From: Gemmata palustris
Lineage (GTDB): Bacteria; Planctomycetota; Planctomycetia; Gemmatales; Gemmataceae
Direction of reading: 5' to 3'
DNA: 64,000 nucleotides
Assembly: GCF_017939745.1 (NCBI RefSeq)
Contig: NZ_JAGKQQ010000001.1
Span: 4,154,001-4,218,000, forward strand
Both the position numbers and the translations under genes were made by a program. The notes below the pieces were generated by a model. That model had not been told where the DNA came from. It worked only from the letters and a program-made list of their open reading frames with translations, and ran no database searches. Positions 28,992 to 38,108 of this stretch are shown one piece after another (position 1 is the stretch's first letter; every line of letters starts with the position of its first letter).

Positions 28992-30102
28992 GCAGCTCCT
29001 CGACGGCGTGCTCCAGGTCCTTGTCCCGGATGTTCTTGTGCCGGATCACGCCCTTCGCATCGATCACGTAGATGGTCGGGTAGAACTTCACCTGGTACTT
29101 GCTGAGTAGCTCCCCGCGCGCGCCCGCGTGCCAGTGGGTCCACGGCATCTCGGTCTTCTCCAGGAACGTGGTCAGCGTTTCCTTCTTCTCGTCGGCGCTC
29201 ACGCTGATGAGCGCGAACGGCTTGCCGCCCAGTTTCTTCACCATGTCGCGCTCGTGCGGGATCATGGCCCGGCACGGCCCGCACCACGTGGCCCAGATGT
29301 CCAGCACCACCACCTTGCCCCGGTAGTCGCTCACCTTCGCCTTCTTGTCCCCGTCCAGCACCGGGCAGTCCACGTCCCCGAGCACCTTGCCCACGGTCAG
29401 GTGGTCGAGCATGTACACCACGTCGCGCGCCGCGTCGGACAGCTTCGCCGGCCCCTGGGCGCCGCGCACGCGCGCGTCCCCGTACTCCTTCACCAGCGCG
29501 TCCAGCTTCTTCCGGGCCTCGGCGAACCCCTTCTCCAGTTCGTCCGGCTTCGCCTTGCCGTTCGAGTCCAGCCGGTCGATCTCGCTGGTGACCTGGAGGA
29601 ACCGCACCCCGCCCCGCACGTCCTTGTTCTTCGACTCGGCCAGCTTCGCGAGCAGCGCCTTCCCGTCCGGGCGGAACTCGAGCACCGGCACCAGGTCGAG
29701 GATCTTCGGATCGTCCCCGAACGTGTCCACGGCGAACTTCAGCGCCTCGGTGTCGGTGGTGTCGTCCCGGGTGGCCAGTGCCAGCGCGCGCATGGCGAAC
29801 TCCGACTTCGGGTGCGCCTTGACCAGGTCCAGGGCTTCCCGGGCCAGTTTCTCGTGCTTCGGCTGGAACTCGTCGTTGAGCTTCTTGCGCTCGTCGTCCG
29901 CCTTGGCCGCCTGCATGTTCTTCTGGAACTGGATCACCGTTTCCGAGTACCGCTTCATCAAGTCTTCAAATTTTTGCTCCGGGGTCGCCGGCCCGTCGCC
30001 CTTCTTCTCCGCCTTCTTCGGGTCTTCGCCCTTCTTGACGTCGTCGGCGACGACCGCCCACGTGACCGCGGTCAGGAGCAGTGCCGAAAGGGTGAATCGC
30101 AT
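28960..30102 (-). CDS. TlpA-family thioredoxin-like protein
   Basis: 380 residues. Signal peptide MRFTLSALLLTAVTWAVVA to about 19. A Lys/Glu-rich helical region (about 20-240) includes PATPEQKFEDLMKRYSETVI. The C-terminal TlpA/AhpC-like thioredoxin domain (about 245-375) has active site WATWCGPCRAM (CxxC) and the cis-Pro block VKFYPTIYVIDAKGVIRH. It acts outside the cytoplasm in thiol-disulfide exchange, partner unknown. The start at 30102 puts the signal peptide first; the longer frame is rejected. It runs convergently with the serine hydrolase gene. Confidence 0.9.
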   Translation of the reverse strand: MRFTLSALLLTAVTWAVVADDVKKGEDPKKAEKKGDGPATPEQKFEDLMKRYSETVIQFQKNMQAAKADDERKKLNDEFQPKHEKLAREALDLVKAHPKSEFAMRALALATRDDTTDTEALKFAVDTFGDDPKILDLVPVLEFRPDGKALLAKLAESKNKDVRGGVRFLQVTSEIDRLDSNGKAKPDELEKGFAEARKKLDALVKEYGDARVRGAQGPAKLSDAARDVVYMLDHLTVGKVLGDVDCPVLDGDKKAKVSDYRGKVVVLDIWATWCGPCRAMIPHERDMVKKLGGKPFALISVSADEKKETLTTFLEKTEMPWTHWHAGARGELLSKYQVKFYPTIYVIDAKGVIRHKNIRDKDLEHAVEELLKETEKGEKN

Positions 30103-30997
30103 GGTGACCACCGTTCTCGAGGTGTAACCGCCCCGACCACATTGGGCGGGACCGGTGTCGGGCAATATACGGAGCGGGCACCGCGGAGCGGCCGAACGAT
30201 TGAATTTATTTGCGCCGCGCGGGCCGCAATGGGACGCCAGCTACGTCAAGGGAAGTACACGACCCGCGCACGTAAAGATGATGGAGTCGGGGACCGCGCA
30301 CGAAACCCCGGCCGGTAGGTGCGCACGTCACGACGGGTGCGCCGGGAACGGGGGCGGCGTCAAGGAGTCCGCCTTCGCCGGCGCGCGTCGCCCACTCGCA
30401 CGCCAACTTACCCCGCCCCGGCTGCTCGCGTGTGTTCACGGTGCGCGGGTGATCGGGTAACTACCGGGGCTTCCCGCTCGTCTTACGGCGCGACGGCGGT
30501 TCTCACACCTGACGCAATTCCGCCTGGCGAATATCGCGAAATGGGGCTCTGTTCCTGAGAGAGCCGCCATCGCTCTCATCTCTACTGAGATCGTTCCAGG
30601 GCCAGTACACGGACGTGGACGGCTCGCCGCGCGGGGAATAAGCCAGTCGCGTCTCGACAGGTTCGCTCCGCGCGGGCGGACGCGACGAAGAGGGAAGTCG
30701 GTGCGCGTCCGGTGCAGGGCCGCGGACGGTAATGCGCACTTCGGTCGGCCCCGCCCGCGACTGGTGGACCGCCCGAAAATAATCGCTCACGCGCTTCGGC
30801 CCGACCCGCACCCGCTCGCGCCGGGGCTACCACCCGCGCGACGGTTGACGCGCGCCGAGTTGGGCATCGAGCGAGCGGCGTGTGTATGAAGCGCGAGTTC
30901 TGCTATCGTGGAGTTCGCATACGCCCCGGGCGGCCCGACTGTAACGGTGCCGCGCGCGGTGCGGTCGAGCCGCCACGATACGCACGGAGGATCAGTC
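30103..30997. other. 895-bp interval with no convincing gene
   Basis: GC-rich sequence between two divergent starts. A short AT-rich spot occurs near 30198 (TTGAATTTATTTGCG). A minus-strand frame around 30503-30811 (starting RVGPKRVSDYFRAVHQSRAG) has a somewhat protein-like composition but no recognised family and no ribosome site, so it may be a decayed gene. The right end carries the ribosome site of the next gene. Confidence 0.5.
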
Positions 30998-32569
30998 GTG
31001 AATCGCATGTGTTTTGTCGTTGCGCTGCTCGCCCTCACGGGGCCGCGCGCCAGCGCTCAAAAGCCCGAGTGGGACGCCAAATACATCAAAATGGAGGTTC
31101 CGAAGGAGGTGACCGCGGACCAGGTGTTCGCCGCGAAGGTGACAATGCGCAACACCGGCACCCAGACGTGGAAGGAGGCGCGCGACGTGGTCCCGAGTTC
31201 GCTGCACGCGGCCGAGCCCGCGGACAATCTCACCTGGGGCACCAACTTCTTCATCCAGGGGCAAGGGGTGGTCGTCGCGCCGGGACAAGACATTACCTAC
31301 ACGTCGTACCTGCGCGCCCCGAGCGAACCCGGCAAGCACAACTTTCAGTGGCGCGTGCATGGCCCGAAGGGAGCGATCGGCGAAACCACGCCCAAACTCG
31401 AAATCACGGTGCTAAAGCGCACCGACGCGAAGGAGCGTGTTCTCACGGTGCCGGCCCCGGACCCGGGTGGGAAGCGTCCACTCACGGTCGACGATTTCGA
31501 GTACCTCGGGTCGTTCAAGGTGCCGGAAGTGGTGGGTAAAGGAGGCGCCGGGTTCTCCGAGAGCGGGCTCGCGCTCCGCACACTCAAAGACGGCTCCAAG
31601 CGCCTGTTCATGAACTACACGCACCCCGAATCCGTGCTGTTCGAGACGGACGTCCCGGAACCGGTCAAGTTCGAGAAGGGTGATGCGTCAGCACTCAAAA
31701 CCGCCACCGTGAAAAAGGAGTGGGGCGCCCTCACGAGCAAGGACAAAAAGTACGGCGCCAACGGCGGGTTCGTCTGGGACGACGAGCGCCAGGTAATGTA
31801 CTGGTCGTACTACCACGGCTACTGGGCCGGAGGGGATCTGCCCGTTCTGAACGCGACGAAGCTGGACGCGGACGGCACCGTGACGCCGGTCGGCTCTTGG
31901 ATGCTACCGCGGCAGAAATGGTTCTGGGGCGGGGTGACACGCTTACCGAAGTCGTTCGCGGACAAGTACACGGGCGGCGCAACGCTGGGCGTCGGGTTCG
32001 GGGGGTATTACAGCATCGTCGAACCGTGCAGCCGCGGGCCGGCGCTCGGCGCGGTCGCGACACCCGACCCGGCGAAGGGTAAGGCCGAGGTTATTTCGCT
32101 ACTCGGCTACCCGGGGACCGCACCGGCCCCGCGCCCGGGCGACTACTTCAACGCGAACTGCGGGTTCTGGAACGACCAGCCCAAGAGCCGCTCGGCGGGC
32201 ACCTGGACGTACTGCGATCACACCCGCGCGGGGGTGCTGATCGATCTCGCCGACAAACAGGGCTACATCGCGTTCGCGAAGCTGGGCACGGGCCGACTGG
32301 GGTACGACTACGGGCACATCGGGAACGCGGGCGAGGCACAGTACTGGTACTTCTACGACGCGCGCGCACTGGGCGAGACCGCGAAGGGCACCCGGCAAGT
32401 CGGCGCGACCGCCCCGTACCTGATGCAATCCGACGCGGGGATGAAGGGCATGGCGTTCGGCGCGTGTTTCGACGAAGAAACGCGCACGCTGTACGTGATG
32501 CGTTGCGCCGCGTACCCGGTGGGGCGCGAGATGCACCCGCTCGTTCACGTGTACCGGGTGAAGAAGTGA
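30998..32569 (+). CDS. Secreted protein with NBR1-like Ig domain and propeller-like region
   Basis: 523 residues from a GTG preceded by GGAGG with 7-base spacing; the ATG at 31007 is too far from it. A short signal peptide (MCFVVALLALTGPRASA) is followed by a domain at about 25-135 with TMRNTGTQTWKEA and APSEPGKHNFQWRVHGP, which fits the NBR1/next-to-BRCA1 Ig-like fold found in many bacterial exported proteins. The remainder (about 155-520) begins LTVDDFEYLGSFKVPEV and has repeated Trp/Tyr/Gly beta-strand blocks such as MYWSYYHGYWAGGD and AQYWYFYDARALGE, probably a beta-propeller. Function unknown. Confidence 0.82.
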   Translation: MNRMCFVVALLALTGPRASAQKPEWDAKYIKMEVPKEVTADQVFAAKVTMRNTGTQTWKEARDVVPSSLHAAEPADNLTWGTNFFIQGQGVVVAPGQDITYTSYLRAPSEPGKHNFQWRVHGPKGAIGETTPKLEITVLKRTDAKERVLTVPAPDPGGKRPLTVDDFEYLGSFKVPEVVGKGGAGFSESGLALRTLKDGSKRLFMNYTHPESVLFETDVPEPVKFEKGDASALKTATVKKEWGALTSKDKKYGANGGFVWDDERQVMYWSYYHGYWAGGDLPVLNATKLDADGTVTPVGSWMLPRQKWFWGGVTRLPKSFADKYTGGATLGVGFGGYYSIVEPCSRGPALGAVATPDPAKGKAEVISLLGYPGTAPAPRPGDYFNANCGFWNDQPKSRSAGTWTYCDHTRAGVLIDLADKQGYIAFAKLGTGRLGYDYGHIGNAGEAQYWYFYDARALGETAKGTRQVGATAPYLMQSDAGMKGMAFGACFDEETRTLYVMRCAAYPVGREMHPLVHVYRVKK

Positions 32570-32698
32570 CCGGTGCCCCTCGACTGTAGCAGGAAGCGCG
32601 GGCGGGTACTCGCACACCTCTAAAGGGCTGAAGGGTTTCCGCGCCCCGGTACTGTGGAAGGCGCGGGTCGGTGGCGCCGACCTCGCTACCCGACGCGG

Positions 32699-32776
32699 CC
32701 GGCGCCCGGGTAGCGGGGCGGGCACCTCGTCAGTTCGCCCCCTTCCAGTCGTAGTTCTTCTGCCCGCGGAACCCGG
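32699..32776 (-). pseudogene. Duplicated 3' end of the metallophosphoesterase gene
   Basis: About 78 bp closely matching 33914-33991, from GGCGCCCGGGTAGCG through the last codons of the metallophosphoesterase (ending FRGQKNYDWKG before the stop region) to GCGGAACCCGG. Only the gene tail is present. It lies on the far side of the 32840-33739 gene, so the two copies flank it as direct repeats. Confidence 0.7.
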
Positions 32777-32839
32777 CAGGGCGAACTCATCATAAATGCC
32801 CGCGAAAGTACGGTTGGGATCTGTTCGAGCGATTCGTCG

Positions 32840-33739
32840 TCACCACTCGTTGGCCCACGCGGGTGCCGGCCCCGGCCGAGGTTCCTCATCCGTGAGCCGT
32901 GATTCACTCACCACGCGACCGCGCTGCGTATCCAGGATTCGGAGCGCCCGGCCCGTCGCGGTCGCCAAGTGGCCCTCGCAGGTCCAATCGGCCCACTGTA
33001 CCCCTGCCAGCGTCTTAACACGGCCGCTCCGGGTCAGCGCATACGGGGCGGGGTGTGGGGACCACAAATCGGGCGACGTCCGGAACGCCTCGAACTTGCC
33101 CCGCACAGAGAGTACGACGTGGCGACTGGTCGGTGCGACCTTCTCCATGACGACCTCCCGGCGCTCGTCCCACACGTCGTCCGGCTCCCGCTCCTGGGTC
33201 GCCGCCGCTTCCCGCCATCCCCGCCGCCGCTCTGTTGCGAACTGCGCTGGTGCGGTGAGCCCCATACCGCACAGCGTCCCGCAAACCGCCGCGTCGCCGA
33301 CAGTGGGGGGACCGATTTCCCAGACACTGGTGTCGGCCACGAAGTGATGCCCCCGGCTCCACGTCCCGGACTCTCGCCACGCTGCCAGGGCCTTCAGCCA
33401 GGGTAACCGCGAAACCGCGTTGTACGTTGCCCCCGCCGGCCACGCCGAGTCAGTCTTCAGCGCGAAGTACGACAGCCACCGGCCGCCGGGGGACAGGTCG
33501 CAACACTGTGGGTACAGCGTGCCCCGGAACCATGCACCACCGTCGTACCTACCGGTCGCTAAGTCCCATCGGCCAACTCGCCACCACTTCCGAGGGCGCC
33601 TCTCCAGGACGGCCGCGACGCGGGCGTCGGGGTCGGTGACGCAGTAGATCCTCGGCAGCGGAGCAGAGGACGCGGCCTCGGCCGAAGGGCGCTGTAAATC
33701 GGTACCGGGCACCTGTGGTGAGTTGTGCGGATCGTCCAT
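32840..33739 (-). CDS. Unknown protein with WD/propeller-like segments
   Basis: 299 residues, not recognised as a named family. The N-terminal 30 residues are polar. Then come LPRIYCVTDPDARVAAVLE, WWRVGRWDLATGRYDGGAWF and CCDLSPGGRWLSYFALK, the last two resembling blades of a WD40-like propeller. The C-terminus has GRALRILDTQRGRVVSESRL. It is Trp-rich with several cysteines and has no signal peptide. ATG at 33739 preceded by a GGGGG stretch. It is flanked on both sides by copies of the metallophosphoesterase gene tail, which suggests the segment was inserted between duplicated ends. The gene is likely real but its function is unknown. Confidence 0.65.
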   Translation of the reverse strand: MDDPHNSPQVPGTDLQRPSAEAASSAPLPRIYCVTDPDARVAAVLERRPRKWWRVGRWDLATGRYDGGAWFRGTLYPQCCDLSPGGRWLSYFALKTDSAWPAGATYNAVSRLPWLKALAAWRESGTWSRGHHFVADTSVWEIGPPTVGDAAVCGTLCGMGLTAPAQFATERRRGWREAAATQEREPDDVWDERREVVMEKVAPTSRHVVLSVRGKFEAFRTSPDLWSPHPAPYALTRSGRVKTLAGVQWADWTCEGHLATATGRALRILDTQRGRVVSESRLTDEEPRPGPAPAWANEW

Positions 33740-33868
33740 TCGGCCCCCCGTACCTCGTCGGGCAACTCTGGCTCGGCTACATCGCGATGGCTCGGCCTGC
33801 TCCGGGCCGCCACCGCGATGATAGGTGCAGGAGCCGGGTCGTGATAGACCGGCTCACGTCATACTGGG

Positions 33869-33912
33869 ACCGCACTCACTCGGCGTAGTAGAGGAGCTGT
33901 TGGATCTTCTCA
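33869..33912 (-). pseudogene. Duplicated 3' end of the serine hydrolase gene
   Basis: About 44 bases (CCGCACTCACTCGGCGTAGT and onward through the IQQLLYYAE stop region) repeat the tail of the serine hydrolase gene at 34933-34973. It abuts the metallophosphoesterase tail at 33914. It is therefore a leftover of a rearrangement involving gene 3' ends. Confidence 0.65.
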
Positions 33913-33944
33913 TCCGGCGCCCGGGTAGCGCGGCGCCCGCCGCG

Positions 33945-34850
33945 TCAGTGCGCCCCCTTCCAGTCGTAGTTCTTCTGCCCGCGGAACCCGGTGACGGTGA
34001 TCGCCCCGTCCGGGCCGACGTCGAGGACCGAGTACCCGTTGTTCTCGGCCCCGGATCCCTCGATCATCGCGACCAGCGTGCAGTAGTGGACGCCGCCGAT
34101 GTCCTTGTAGTCGTTCTTGTGGCTGTGCCCCTGGAACACGGCCCGCACCTTCTTCGACCCCTCCAGCACCTTGCGCACGTCGGCCGCGTTCTTCACCCCG
34201 TAGTCGTTCGCGACGTCGAGCCGCTGGTGCGCGAACACCACGACCGGCTTGTCCGTGCCCTTCAGGTCCTCCTTCAGCCAGTCGAGCTGGTCGGCGGGGA
34301 CGTTCGCATCGTTCCACTTCGAGTTTTTCCGCCCATACGGTTTGCCGTCGCCCCGGAAGCACGCATCGAGCACGACGAAGTGGACGCCCCCGCGGTCGAA
34401 CGAGCCGTGTGCCGCCTTTTGACCCACCGCGTCGAGGAACTCCGACTTGGTGAGCGTGTCGACGCAGTGGTTGCCCAGGACGTAGTGCCGGTCCTTCGCG
34501 AGGGCGGCAAACTCCTTATCGACCCGCTTGAGGTACTTCAGCTCCGTTTCGACCGCGTCGGCCGCGTCGATCAGGTCGCCCAATTCGACGACGAACGCGG
34601 GCTCGTCCTTCTTGAACCGCTCGGCGGCTTCGGCCAACTTGTCGAGCGTCTCGCGGTAGTACCGGGTGCCCGCGGCCGGCTTGTCGGCGTAGTGCAGGTC
34701 GGTCACCAGGCCCACTCTAACGCCCTTCTTCGGTGCGCCGGCCGCGAGTCGCCCGGCGCAAGACGCGGGATCGAGGCCCGCAGCGAGGACCAAGGCGCCG
34801 TTCGCCAGGAACGCCCGGCGCCCGATCCGAGTAGTGGTTGCGCGGTTCAC
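33945..34850 (-). CDS. Metallophosphoesterase, Tat-exported
   Basis: 301 residues from a GTG with GAGGG upstream. The Tat leader RIGRRAFLANGALVLAAGL starts at about 8. Calcineurin-like metal motifs in order: TDLHYAD (DxH, about 45), VVELGDLIDAAD (GD, about 80), VLGNHC (GNH, about 120), VVFAHQRLD (about 205) and the terminal VFQGHSHKN (GHSH, about 240). It acts outside the cytoplasm on phosphoesters, substrate unknown. The longer open frame reaching 34943 lacks a leader at its N-terminus and runs into the neighbouring gene. It lies 89 bp downstream of the serine hydrolase gene on the same strand. Confidence 0.92.
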   Translation of the reverse strand: MNRATTTRIGRRAFLANGALVLAAGLDPASCAGRLAAGAPKKGVRVGLVTDLHYADKPAAGTRYYRETLDKLAEAAERFKKDEPAFVVELGDLIDAADAVETELKYLKRVDKEFAALAKDRHYVLGNHCVDTLTKSEFLDAVGQKAAHGSFDRGGVHFVVLDACFRGDGKPYGRKNSKWNDANVPADQLDWLKEDLKGTDKPVVVFAHQRLDVANDYGVKNAADVRKVLEGSKKVRAVFQGHSHKNDYKDIGGVHYCTLVAMIEGSGAENNGYSVLDVGPDGAITVTGFRGQKNYDWKGAH

Positions 34851-34939
34851 GACGGCCCTCGCGAATAACTTCTGTTTGGGAACGACAGGGGGTCGTTGTA
34901 TCGCCGGGCCGGGGAAGAGCCCGCCGCGGCTCACCGCAC

Positions 34940-36340
34940 TCACTCGGCGTAGTAGAGGAGCTGTTGGATCTTCCCGTCCGGCGTGCGGTAGAGGAGCGCC
35001 CGCACGGTCGCCGTCTTGTACGTCAGGATCACCGTCGCCACTTCCATCCCGCCCCGCTCGTAGGTGCCCCGCACTTCGACCTTCTCCGGCGCGCCCAGCG
35101 CCTTCAGCCGCGCCCCGCCCGTTTTCACCCGCTCGTCGGTCAGGTACACACTGTACTCTTCCCCCAGTTTCGTGCGATCGACCTTGCCCCCGGTCATCTC
35201 CTCGATCAGCCCGAGCACCGCCTCCTTCGGTCCCACCCCGGCCACCTTCGGCACCGGCGGGACGTCCCGCGCCTCCACGTCCTTGAGCAGCAGCCGGAAC
35301 AGTTCGCCCCGCAGCTTCGATGTGGAGACGTGCTCCGTGTTCGACAATACCACGATCCCGGTCCGCGCCCGCGGGATGAACGTGTTGGCCGACACGAACC
35401 CGCTCACACCACCCGTGTGCTCCAGGACCGTGTTCCCGTCTACAGTGGCGATTTGCAGCCCACAGGCGTAGTTCGACACCTTCCCGGTGGTCAGCGTGCG
35501 CGGGGCGGTCATCACCTTATACGACTCGGGCTTCAGCACCTTGCCCGTGGTCAGCGCCAGATCCCACTGCAACAGGTCCGACGCCGACGCCCACAGCCCG
35601 CCGGCCGCGTCGATCCACCCGCCCGCCTCGGGCTCGGCCGGTTCCGGGGCGCCCAGTGCGAACGCGGTGTACCCGGTCGCCGCCGAGAGCCCGGCCGACG
35701 ACCCGAACCGCGCGTGCTCCATCTTCAGCGGCTTCAGCAGACGGGTCTCGACGAACGTGCCGAACGACGCGCCGGACACCTTCTCCACGACCCCGCCGAG
35801 GAGGATGTACCCGGTGTTGCTGTAGGAGAACCGCGCGCCCGGCTCGAAGTCCAGCTTCCCGCCCGCGTACTCCTTGAGCAGGGCGTCGGTCGAGATCGGC
35901 TTGAGCATCCGCCGGTCGACGAAGTCGAGGGGGTAGTAGTCCGGGTACCCGGCGGTGTGGTTCATCAGATCGCGAAGAGTGATGTCCTTCGCGCGGGTCA
36001 AGTTCGGGTAGTATTTCGACACCGGGTCGTCGATCGACAGTTTGCCCTGTTCGGCGAGCAGCAGCACGCACGCGCAGGTGAACTGTTTGGTGATCGATCC
36101 GACGGCGAAGCTGGTGCCCGGCTCGACCGGCAGGTTCTTCTCGATCGACCGCTGACCGTACCCCTTGGCGAATACGATCTTCCCGTCCCGCATGACCGCG
36201 ACCGAGAGCCCGACGAACCCCTTCGCCTTAACCTGGCCGGCGATGTACGTGTCCACCGCCGTCAAGTCGAAGGACTTCGGCAGTTCGGGCGGCGCGCCCA
36301 GTAGCGAAACCAACAGCGGCGCGGACCAAAAGCAGTTCAT
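34940..36340 (-). CDS. Serine hydrolase, class C beta-lactamase-related
   Basis: 466 residues. Signal peptide CFWSAPLLVSLLGAPP. All three class C motifs are visible: SxxK as SITK in FAVGSITKQFTCACVLLLAE (about 80), YSN in RFSYSNTGYILLGGVVEKVS (about 175), and HTGG in VLEHTGGVSGF (about 330, replacing KTG). A C-terminal domain (about 375-466) ends DGKIQQLLYYAE. It is likely an exported peptidase or esterase. The ATG at 36340 follows GAGAGGAG. It is the first gene of a short minus-strand pair with the metallophosphoesterase. Its 3' tail is duplicated at 33869. Confidence 0.92.
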   Translation of the reverse strand: MNCFWSAPLLVSLLGAPPELPKSFDLTAVDTYIAGQVKAKGFVGLSVAVMRDGKIVFAKGYGQRSIEKNLPVEPGTSFAVGSITKQFTCACVLLLAEQGKLSIDDPVSKYYPNLTRAKDITLRDLMNHTAGYPDYYPLDFVDRRMLKPISTDALLKEYAGGKLDFEPGARFSYSNTGYILLGGVVEKVSGASFGTFVETRLLKPLKMEHARFGSSAGLSAATGYTAFALGAPEPAEPEAGGWIDAAGGLWASASDLLQWDLALTTGKVLKPESYKVMTAPRTLTTGKVSNYACGLQIATVDGNTVLEHTGGVSGFVSANTFIPRARTGIVVLSNTEHVSTSKLRGELFRLLLKDVEARDVPPVPKVAGVGPKEAVLGLIEEMTGGKVDRTKLGEEYSVYLTDERVKTGGARLKALGAPEKVEVRGTYERGGMEVATVILTYKTATVRALLYRTPDGKIQQLLYYAE

Positions 36341-36477
36341 GGCGCTCCTCTCATTCCGGGCTTCCGGACCGAGTTCAGACGACCGCGCCAGTCTACCACT
36401 CCACAATCCGCGAAAGAACTCTCAACGCGGTGGGGAATATCCCCCGGAGTTCCCCGCCGATCGGATGAAGGGCACCG

Positions 36478-37002
36478 ATGACCACCGTCCTCGCCGTGTC
36501 GGGTAGCCTCCGAACCGCTTCGTCGAACACCAACCTGCTGCGGGCCGCTGCGCTCCTCGCCCCGCCCGGCGTTACGATCGCCCTGTACGAGGGACTCGGT
36601 ACGCTCCCGCCGTTCAATCCGGACCTCGACGCCGAAGGCTCCCCGCCCCAGGCCCCTGTCACCGAGTGGCGCTCGCTCCTGCGGGCCGCGGGCGCCGTGC
36701 TGATCTCCACACCGGAGTACGCCCACGGGGTGCCGGGCGTGCTCAAGAACGCGCTGGATTGGGTGGTCGGTAGCGGCGAGTTCGTGGGCAAGCCGGTCGG
36801 GTTAGTGAACGCCTTCCCCAAGTCGACCCACGCGCAGGCGTCACTCGTCGAGACCCTGACGGTCATGATGGCGGTCCTGAAGCCCGGAGCGCGGGTAGCC
36901 ATCCCGCTGTCGTCCAAACGACTGACCCCGAACGAGTTGGCCGCAGCCCCCGAGATTGCGGCCCCGCTCCGGGCGGCGCTGGACGCGCTGGTGCGCGCGT
37001 AA
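36478..37002 (+). CDS. NADPH-dependent FMN reductase family protein
   Basis: 174 residues, flavodoxin-like. The phosphate loop SGSLRTASSNTNLLRAA near residue 8 and the flavin-contact block TPEYAHGVPGVLKNALDWVV near 77 are typical of the NAD(P)H:quinone/FMN reductases (chromate/azo reductase type). Cytoplasmic. ATG at 36478 with a plain A/G-rich upstream. It is divergent from the serine hydrolase gene, with 137 bp between starts that should hold both promoters. It probably reduces quinones or flavin in stress defence; the exact substrate cannot be read from sequence. Confidence 0.92.
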   Translation: MTTVLAVSGSLRTASSNTNLLRAAALLAPPGVTIALYEGLGTLPPFNPDLDAEGSPPQAPVTEWRSLLRAAGAVLISTPEYAHGVPGVLKNALDWVVGSGEFVGKPVGLVNAFPKSTHAQASLVETLTVMMAVLKPGARVAIPLSSKRLTPNELAAAPEIAAPLRAALDALVRA

Positions 37003-37127
37003 GCCAGGTCTGTGTAAGCCCAGCGGCGGGAAGTCCACCCGAACGAGGACATCCGTGCCCGCGCAACGCGGTTCGCTGGCACGGGTGCGTCCGAGTGGGC
37101 GGGAGGTTGTGCGCGAGGTGACGGGTG

Positions 37128-37325
37128 TCAACGGCAGGCGAGTTCCACGACGGAGTCGGCCTCTTCAGCCGCGATGCGGGCGGCAACCTCGGCCCGGTCG
37201 ACCTTGATGTGGGATGGCGCGGAGATCCCGAGCTTGACCCGACCGTCCCCGCAGGCGGTTACGGTGATGCGGATGTTATCGTCGATGATGATTTCTTGAC
37301 CGGTCTTGCGGGTGAGCACGAGCAT
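37128..37325 (-). CDS. csrA: Carbon storage regulator
   Basis: 65 residues, the usual size. It begins MLVLTRKTGQEIIIDDNIRI with the family-defining first strand, then VKLGISAPSHIKVDRAEV. CsrA is a dimeric RNA-binding protein that blocks or stabilises mRNAs and in other bacteria controls glycogen metabolism and motility. ATG at 37325 with AGGACGAGG upstream. No flagellar or fliW gene lies nearby. The glycogen operon 28 kb away would be a natural target type, but no binding motif was checked. The C-terminus EEADSVVELACR is slightly extended. Confidence 0.96.
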   Translation of the reverse strand: MLVLTRKTGQEIIIDDNIRITVTACGDGRVKLGISAPSHIKVDRAEVAARIAAEEADSVVELACR

Positions 37326-37781
37326 GGTAGCCTCGTCCTTGAGGGTGTTGCAGGTTGTTCTGTTTGAATACATGCAACCTGCGGACCAGAATCGTTAAAG
37401 TTCATTGAGCCCGGAGCCGATAGCCCCAATTGCTCGTGATTTACTAGAGAACACGAACCCGGCTCTCCCGATGTGTCCGCTATTTCACCTCAAGTTCCGA
37501 TGTCAGTTGTCCGAGAAGCGCGTCCGGCTTCCCACGGTCTGGTAAGTTGGGTACCATCTGTCGGTCCCGGCGCTCCTATTGGCCGGCACTCTCATCCCCG
37601 CCTCGAGCGTTCGATGGTGCTCTTCCAGGGGGCGCCGCGCTCCAATCGCTCGCTTCCGGCGACGCGCGCAAAATAAACCGGTGGCAGTGTCCGAGCGGTC
37701 GCACCTCGTTCGTCGTACCACCGGAGGGCCGGAGAAAAGAGCCCCGGCCCAAGCACGTGAAACCGTTCGGAGGACAGTCTC
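37326..37781. other. 456-bp interval between csrA and the YCII gene
   Basis: Contains the divergent upstream regions of csrA and the YCII/ECF operon. It is AT-richer around 37380-37450 (GAATCGTTAAAGTTCATTGA, TGATTTACTAGAGAAC). Open frames crossing it are extensions of the sigma-factor frame without family similarity. No repeat or terminator is evident. Confidence 0.5.
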
Positions 37782-38108
37782 ATGCCGAAGTTCCTGTTCA
37801 TTTTTCGCCACTCCACCGACCCCCAATCCCGGCCGTCTCCCGAGGAAATGCAAGCGCTGGGGGGCCAGTGGTACGCCTGGATGCAGAAGTTCAGCGCGTC
37901 GATCCTGCCCGGCGGCGACGGGCTGAAACCGGACGGACGGCTCATCAAAGCGGGAATCGTGACCGACGGCCCCTACGTGGAGGCCAAAGAATTCGTCGCC
38001 AGTTTCAGCCTGATCCAAGCCGACAACTACGACGCGGCGCTGGCAATCGCTCGGGAGTGCCCGGGCGACAACGTGATCGAGATCCGCGAACTGGCCGGGT
38101 ACGCATGA
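37782..38108 (+). CDS. YCII/DGPF domain protein
   Basis: 108 residues. MPKFLFIFRH at the start and VTDGPYVEAKEFVASFSLIQ near 70 are the DGPF-type YCII signature. Its stop overlaps the ECF sigma factor start by 4 bases (ATGA). Small ferredoxin-like-fold proteins of this type are regular partners of ECF42 sigma factors, and their biochemical role is not settled. Cytoplasmic. Confidence 0.92.
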   Translation: MPKFLFIFRHSTDPQSRPSPEEMQALGGQWYAWMQKFSASILPGGDGLKPDGRLIKAGIVTDGPYVEAKEFVASFSLIQADNYDAALAIARECPGDNVIEIRELAGYA

